Positions 61,049 through 64,000 of a stretch of 64,000 nt of DNA are shown one piece after another. Source of the DNA: Phycisphaerales bacterium (lineage in GTDB: Bacteria > Planctomycetota > Phycisphaerae > Phycisphaerales > UBA1924); assembly GCA_016709445.1 (NCBI GenBank), contig JADJMV010000010.1, positions 1-64,000 of the forward strand. The letters are read 5' to 3'. The position numbers and the translations under genes are program-made. The first letter of the stretch is position 1. The number at the start of each line of letters is the position of its first letter. The notes beneath the pieces were generated by a model. The model ran no database searches and was not told the DNA's origin. It saw only the letters and a list, made by a program, of their open reading frames with translations.

Positions 61049-61101
61049 CGGGGGCTCCGGCGTCAGACCCCCGAGACTCGGGGGATGGGTGGAAAAGCAT
61101 A

Positions 61102-61123
61102 CCGCGGCCCGAGCGGGCCGCGG
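61102..61123 (-). terminator. Rho-independent terminator after rplS
   Basis: A 9-bp GC stem (CCGCGGCCC / GGGCCGCGG) with a 4-base loop is followed on the minus strand by ATGCTTTTCC. It lies 35 bases past the rplS stop at 61158. Confidence 0.85.
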
Positions 61124-61157
61124 CAGGAGTTCAGCTTGATTGGCAACGCCCCCGGGC

Positions 61158-61547
61158 TCAGCCCGTGGTGTGCAGGCCCTGGACGTGCTTGAGGCCGCGC
61201 CGGCGGTCGCGGAGGCGGCGGCTCTTGCCGACGCGGTCGCGGAGGAAGTAGAGCTTGGAGCGGCGGGCGTCGGCGCGACGCACGACCTCGTACTTGGCCA
61301 CCATCGGGCTGTTGATCGGCCAGCTGCGCTCGACGCCCTCGTTGTCGACGACGCGGCGGACGGTGATCATCTCGGTGATCCCGCGGCCTCTGCGGCAGAT
61401 GAGCACACCCTGGAAGATCTGGATGCGCTCCTTCTCGCCCTCGACGATCCGGGCGTGCACGTTGACCGTGTCGCCGATGTCCATGCGAGGGATATCGCTC
61501 TTCAAGTTCGCGGTGTTGATGCTCTCGATGATCTGCTGCATGCCCAT
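61158..61547 (-). CDS. rplS: 50S ribosomal protein L19
   Basis: The ATG at 61547 (MGMQQIIESIN) is preferred because GAGGTG lies 4-5 bases upstream. The 129-residue product matches L19: DIPRMDIGDTVNVHARIVEGEKERIQIFQGVLICRRGRGITEMITVRRVVDNEGVERSWPINSPMVAKYEVVRRADARRSKLYFLRDRVGKSRRLRDRRR. L19 sits at the 30S-50S interface. The usual neighbours trmD and rimM are not next to it; a small membrane ORF lies upstream. Confidence 0.97.
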   Translation of the reverse strand: MGMQQIIESINTANLKSDIPRMDIGDTVNVHARIVEGEKERIQIFQGVLICRRGRGITEMITVRRVVDNEGVERSWPINSPMVAKYEVVRRADARRSKLYFLRDRVGKSRRLRDRRRGLKHVQGLHTTG

Positions 61548-61646
61548 CTGGCACCTCGGTCTGGCTCGTCCGGCAGGGGTTCTGCCCCGGGCACCGGAAG
61601 TTTGGAACACGTACGGATACCCCGTCCCGAGAGACGGGCCCGAAGG

Positions 61647-61841
61647 TTAGGCGGGCTCGCTCCGGGGTTCTAGTCCGGAGGTTGTGCGCCTGGCGGGGCC
61701 GGCGGCGGGGCCGCGGAGATGTCTTGCCTCGACCACGAGAAGCCATTCCGGCTTGTACCGGGCAAGGGAGGCCCTGCCTGCGGCAAGGATGAGCGCGCCC
61801 GCGCCGGTGCACAGCAGGATGGCGGCGATCACGAGGAGCAT
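61647..61841 (-). CDS. Possible small membrane protein
   Basis: The 64-residue frame from ATG 61841 starts with a clear span (MLLVIAAILLCTGAGALILAAG). The rest is basic and Arg/Pro-rich (YKPEWLLVVEARHLRGPAAGPARR). No family recognised. It lies 100 bases upstream of rplS on the same strand; it could be chance in GC-rich DNA. Confidence 0.4.
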   Translation of the reverse strand: MLLVIAAILLCTGAGALILAAGRASLARYKPEWLLVVEARHLRGPAAGPARRTTSGLEPRSEPA

Positions 61842-62036
61842 TTGAGAGCGTAGCGGATGCGTCCGGAAGTGCCGGGCGGTGCAAAGGGCGCTCTCCGGAT
61901 TCGAGGGGGCAGCTCTCCTCGAGCCACCGGTTGGGGGAGGCGGGGTCGGAGTCGGGGCGGAGGGGGATCTGTGGGGGACGCACATCCTTTGACTCGCACT
62001 GGCGTGGTGAGTCGGGCCGTGCGCGGCAGGGGAGTT

Positions 62037-62549
62037 CTAGCTTGTGTCGGCGGGTTGGTTGACGGCGGGGTGGGTTGGGGTTGGGGTTGGGGTTGGAGTC
62101 GGGGTTGGGGTTGGGGTTGGGGTTGGGGTTGGGGCGAGTGATTCGGAGCTGATGACTTCGGTGACGCCCCATTTCTCGGGGGCGAAGTGGTGCGGGGAGC
62201 CTTCGTGAGTGCCGTCGTCGTAGTGGAGGACGATGCGGGCGCGGCGGAGGCGGCCGCTGTGGTGATGCCAGGCGATGACGCGGGTGGCGGTGTGCCTGCC
62301 GGCGTGGCGGACCTCGTGGATGGTGCGGGTCCAGGCGGGGTCGGAGGCGGGGATGAGGAGGGGGCTGGCGAGGACGCTCTCGTAGAAGGGTTCGATAGAC
62401 TTGTGGCCGCCCTTGAGGACCTGGAGGTCCATGGCGCCCTCGAGGAGTTGCTTGATGCGCTCGCGGGAGGGGTTTGGGGCGAGTGCGAGACGGTCGGCGA
62501 GGCGCTGGGTGAGGATGGCGGGGTCGTCGCGCCAGGATCGCGGGATCAT
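62037..62549 (-). CDS. Hypothetical protein with (Pro-Thr)n tail
   Basis: The 170-residue frame starts at ATG 62549, overlapping the stop of the upstream gene (ATGA). The body reads WRDDPAILTQRLADRLALAPNPSRERIKQLLEGAMDLQVLKGGHKSIEPFYESVL ... HATRVIAWHHHSGRLRRARIVLHYDDGTHEGSPHHF, with a plausible soluble fold. The last 35 residues are nearly pure Pro-Thr, encoded by CCCCAA-type repeats. No family is recognised. The four-base overlap supports a real two-gene unit with 62546-63271. Confidence 0.65.
   Translation of the reverse strand: MIPRSWRDDPAILTQRLADRLALAPNPSRERIKQLLEGAMDLQVLKGGHKSIEPFYESVLASPLLIPASDPAWTRTIHEVRHAGRHTATRVIAWHHHSGRLRRARIVLHYDDGTHEGSPHHFAPEKWGVTEVISSESLAPTPTPTPTPTPTPTPTPTPTHPAVNQPADTS
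62071..62134. repeat. (GGGGTT)n telomere-like hexanucleotide repeat
   Basis: About ten GGGGTT/CCCCAA units, one altered to GGAGTC, form the 3' end of the Pro-Thr protein gene. Runs of four G every six bases could fold into a G-quadruplex on the non-template strand. Confidence 0.9.
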
Positions 62550-63271
62550 GAGGCGCTCGAGTTTGTCGGGATGGTCGAGCAGATAGAGGGCGCGGGCGGA
62601 GAGGGGGGCGTCGGGGAGTTGTCGAAGTCGAGCGGGGAGGGGGGCGGGGCGGGGGCCGGAGCGGATGCGCGCGCGGATGGAGCGGTGGCGGGGGCCGGAG
62701 CGGATGCGGGCGCGGATGGCGCGGTGGCGGGGGCGCTCGCGCCGGCAGGACCTTTCGGGGGACGAGAGGCTTGCCCGGAACGGAGTTCTCGGATGGTGGC
62801 GGTGGCGGCCCGGCGTCGCTCTACGAGGTCGTCTGAGGCCTTCATGACCTCGCGGAGGGTCTCGACTGCGTCTTTAAAGACCTCTTGTTGCCAGAGCTTG
62901 TGTTGGAGGGCGAAGAGATCCTGGATCGCGGCGAAGGTCTCGGCGGCTTCGGGTTGACGGAGGGCGCGGGCGAGCTGGGCGGTGGTGAGGCCGCGGGAGG
63001 CGGCGAGGGCGGCGGGATCTGCTCCGGGGCGGGCGAGAACCTCGAGGAGGGCGTCGTCGCAGTGGGGGTGGGGCGGGGGAACGGGGCCTTGCGGAGGAAC
63101 TGGGCCCTGCGGGGGATCGGTGCTCAGCGGGGCCGGGGGACACGGGGCGCGGGGCGCGGGTTCGGGATGTGATGCTGGGGATTCGTCGGACGGGGAATCC
63201 GTGGCGCTGTGGCGGGATGGCGTGGCCTGGGGGGGCGCAGGGGCTGCCGGGATGGGCTCGAGGTCGGGCAT
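62546..63271 (-). CDS. Hypothetical protein with helix-turn-helix-like segment
   Basis: ATG at 63271 gives 241 residues: a Pro-rich N-terminus (about 1-80), then a helical domain (DDALLEVLARPGADPAALAASRGLTTAQLARALRQPEAAETFAAIQDLFALQHKLWQQEVFKDAVETLREVMKASDDLVERRRAATATIREL). AALAASRGLTTAQLARALR resembles a helix-turn-helix. An Ala/Pro/Ser low-complexity tail follows. The open frame continues upstream to 63742, but a strong promoter at 63285-63312 places the transcript start just before this ATG. It may be a DNA-binding protein; no family assigned. Confidence 0.7.
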   Translation of the reverse strand: MPDLEPIPAAPAPPQATPSRHSATDSPSDESPASHPEPAPRAPCPPAPLSTDPPQGPVPPQGPVPPPHPHCDDALLEVLARPGADPAALAASRGLTTAQLARALRQPEAAETFAAIQDLFALQHKLWQQEVFKDAVETLREVMKASDDLVERRRAATATIRELRSGQASRPPKGPAGASAPATAPSAPASAPAPATAPSARASAPAPAPPPSPLDFDNSPTPPSPPAPSICSTIPTNSSAS

Positions 63272-63284
63272 GACGCTGACCGAC

Positions 63285-63328
63285 AATATACCAAACGCTT
63301 GGCTGCTGTCAAGGTGTTTGTTTGGTAT
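63285..63328 (-). promoter_or_regulatory. Near-consensus sigma-70 promoter flanked by inverted repeat
   Basis: On the minus strand TTGACA (63312-63307) and TATATT (63290-63285) are separated by 16 bases. A 9-base inverted repeat, ATACCAAAC (63288-63296) and GTTTGGTAT (63320-63328), brackets the -35 box, as an operator would. The ATG at 63271 is only 13 bases past the -10 box, so the message would be leaderless or nearly so. Confidence 0.8.
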
Positions 63329-63800
63329 GTCCTCGGTTTCGCGGCGCTGGGGTGGGGGTCGGGGATGGTTGGGCTGGTCTGCGGCGCGGGAGGCCCGGAT
63401 GTGGGCTGGGGCCGCGGGACGCGGCGGCGGTTCCTCACGGGATGGGGTGGGGTGGACTGCCTCGAGCGCGGGCGAGCCGGGAGCAGGTCTTGGGGTGGTG
63501 CGGGCTGCCACTCCCGACTGGCGGATGCACCGACCTCCCAACGCAGGGGTCGGCGGCGCGATGTCGGCGCCACCGTGCCGGCCTTCGATGTCTCCCGCTC
63601 CTCCCCCGTCTTCCCGCGCAGTGACGCGGGCCGCAGAGCACTGCTGCGCCGCGGAGAGACAGAGGGGCAGGAGAGGCAAGAGGGGCGGCGAGCAGTGGCA
63701 CCCGAGGTCGGGGACGCGCCGAAGTGATGCCACCCGCCCCATGCGGCTATCTCACGCACAGGAAAGAGACGTGATCCGTATTATACCTCCGCAGGGGAAC

Positions 63801-63826
63801 ACCGACCTCGCAAAGCCGAGGTCGGT
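63801..63826. repeat. Palindromic repeat (ACCGACCTCG / CGAGGTCGGT)
   Basis: A perfect 10-bp stem with a 6-base loop (CAAAGC) is followed by GGCAC. Related half-sites occur at about 63528 (CACCGACCTC ... GGGGTCGG) and 63695 (GGCACCCGAGGTCGG), so this looks like a small dispersed REP-like family. Confidence 0.65.
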
Positions 63827-64000
63827 GGCACTTCTAAGGAGTTCGGTGCCACCTGCCTCTCACTCGGACTGGATCAGGCTTCCCAGGGCAGGTCATCGTC
63901 ACTCCGTACTCACGCTCAGTGTCGGTCCCGCCCCGACCATCCTTCCACCGTATGCATCCCGTAGACACCAACAGGTAGCCAAGTACCCCACCAGGTCCCG

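Larger units (their letters stand above)
63272..64000. other. Intergenic region without a convincing gene
   Basis: Apart from the promoter at its left end and palindromic repeats near 63525-63555 and 63801-63826, no frame shows coding character. A minus frame open from the right edge to a TGA at 63899-63901 could be the last 33 codons of a gene outside the window, but the stretch is too short to judge. Confidence 0.5.

Noticed and set aside
61063..62172. 369-codon minus frame with Asn-Pro repeats
   Set aside because: It reads the CCCCAA repeat in a different frame and runs through rplS in the wrong frame.
63209..63727. Plus-strand 172-codon frame
   Set aside because: It starts inside the gene at 62546-63271, crosses that gene's promoter and palindromes, and encodes Gly/Arg-rich sequence with no domain.

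Overview
The window looks like a piece of a GC-rich planctomycete chromosome, most likely from the Phycisphaerae. The clues are secreted proteins ending in a V-P-x-P-A-S / GLGGL / RRRR tail (PEP-CTERM-like sorting signal), secreted repeat proteins with a D-x-N-x-D-G dockerin-like tail, PadR next to HAAS-like membrane proteins, membrane proteins with a CxxC...CPxCG zinc ribbon, and the mix of housekeeping genes. This placement is inference from gene content; no rRNA is present to confirm it.

Layout. 1-1966 (minus): 5'-complete, 3'-cut LVIVD-repeat secreted protein. 2217-2990: decayed IS630-type transposase. 2988-4718 (minus): groES-aroA. 4763-9578 (minus): five tandem paralogous PEP-CTERM-like proteins, each with its own rho-independent terminator. 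9643-10615: thyX, frameshifted. 10812-13110: PadR repressor with operator plus a coupled HAAS-like membrane protein. 13172-16473: zinc-ribbon membrane protein and a second HAAS-like paralogue. 16603-19198: STAS protein, purN and a PDZ metallopeptidase-like protein, all overlapping. 19229-25383: thioesterase, DinB protein, nadB, lipoprotein, two YbjQ proteins, a PrsW-like protease and a conserved hypothetical. 25510-30622 (minus): a lipoprotein, then a set led by an ECF sigma factor (membrane protein, secreted protein, VIT/vWA lipoprotein). 30807-40803 (minus): HAF-repeat protein, OppB and OppA, HEAT-like secreted protein, FNR-type reductase, coiled-coil lipoprotein and a possible cytochrome c-like protein, followed by tRNA-Leu(GAG) at 40875-40958. 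41098-53375: an ABC-2 permease on the minus strand faces a plus-strand operon of three SPFH (HflK/HflC-like) proteins, an ABC ATPase, an ABC permease and a TPR-like protein. 53389-61547: purC, a GH10-like pseudoenzyme, a ComEA-like helix-hairpin-helix protein, mfd, a Na+/Ca2+ exchanger and rplS. 61647-63328: small genes, one encoding a (Pro-Thr)n tail, and a strong promoter inside an inverted repeat. The last 700 bases hold palindromic repeats and no clear gene.

The most interesting unit is the SPFH-ABC-TPR operon (43514-53375). Its genes overlap by 4 bases or sit within about 25 bases of each other, and the first SPFH protein carries an unusual multi-membrane-span N-terminal half. A planctomycete membrane complex is the natural reading, but its function cannot be read from the sequence.

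Caution. At least eight otherwise normal genes are broken by single-base frameshifts. Four of these sit at runs of exactly four G/C where a fifth base would restore the frame. This is better explained by sequencing or assembly indels than by real pseudogenes, and the affected genes are annotated as whole genes across the break.
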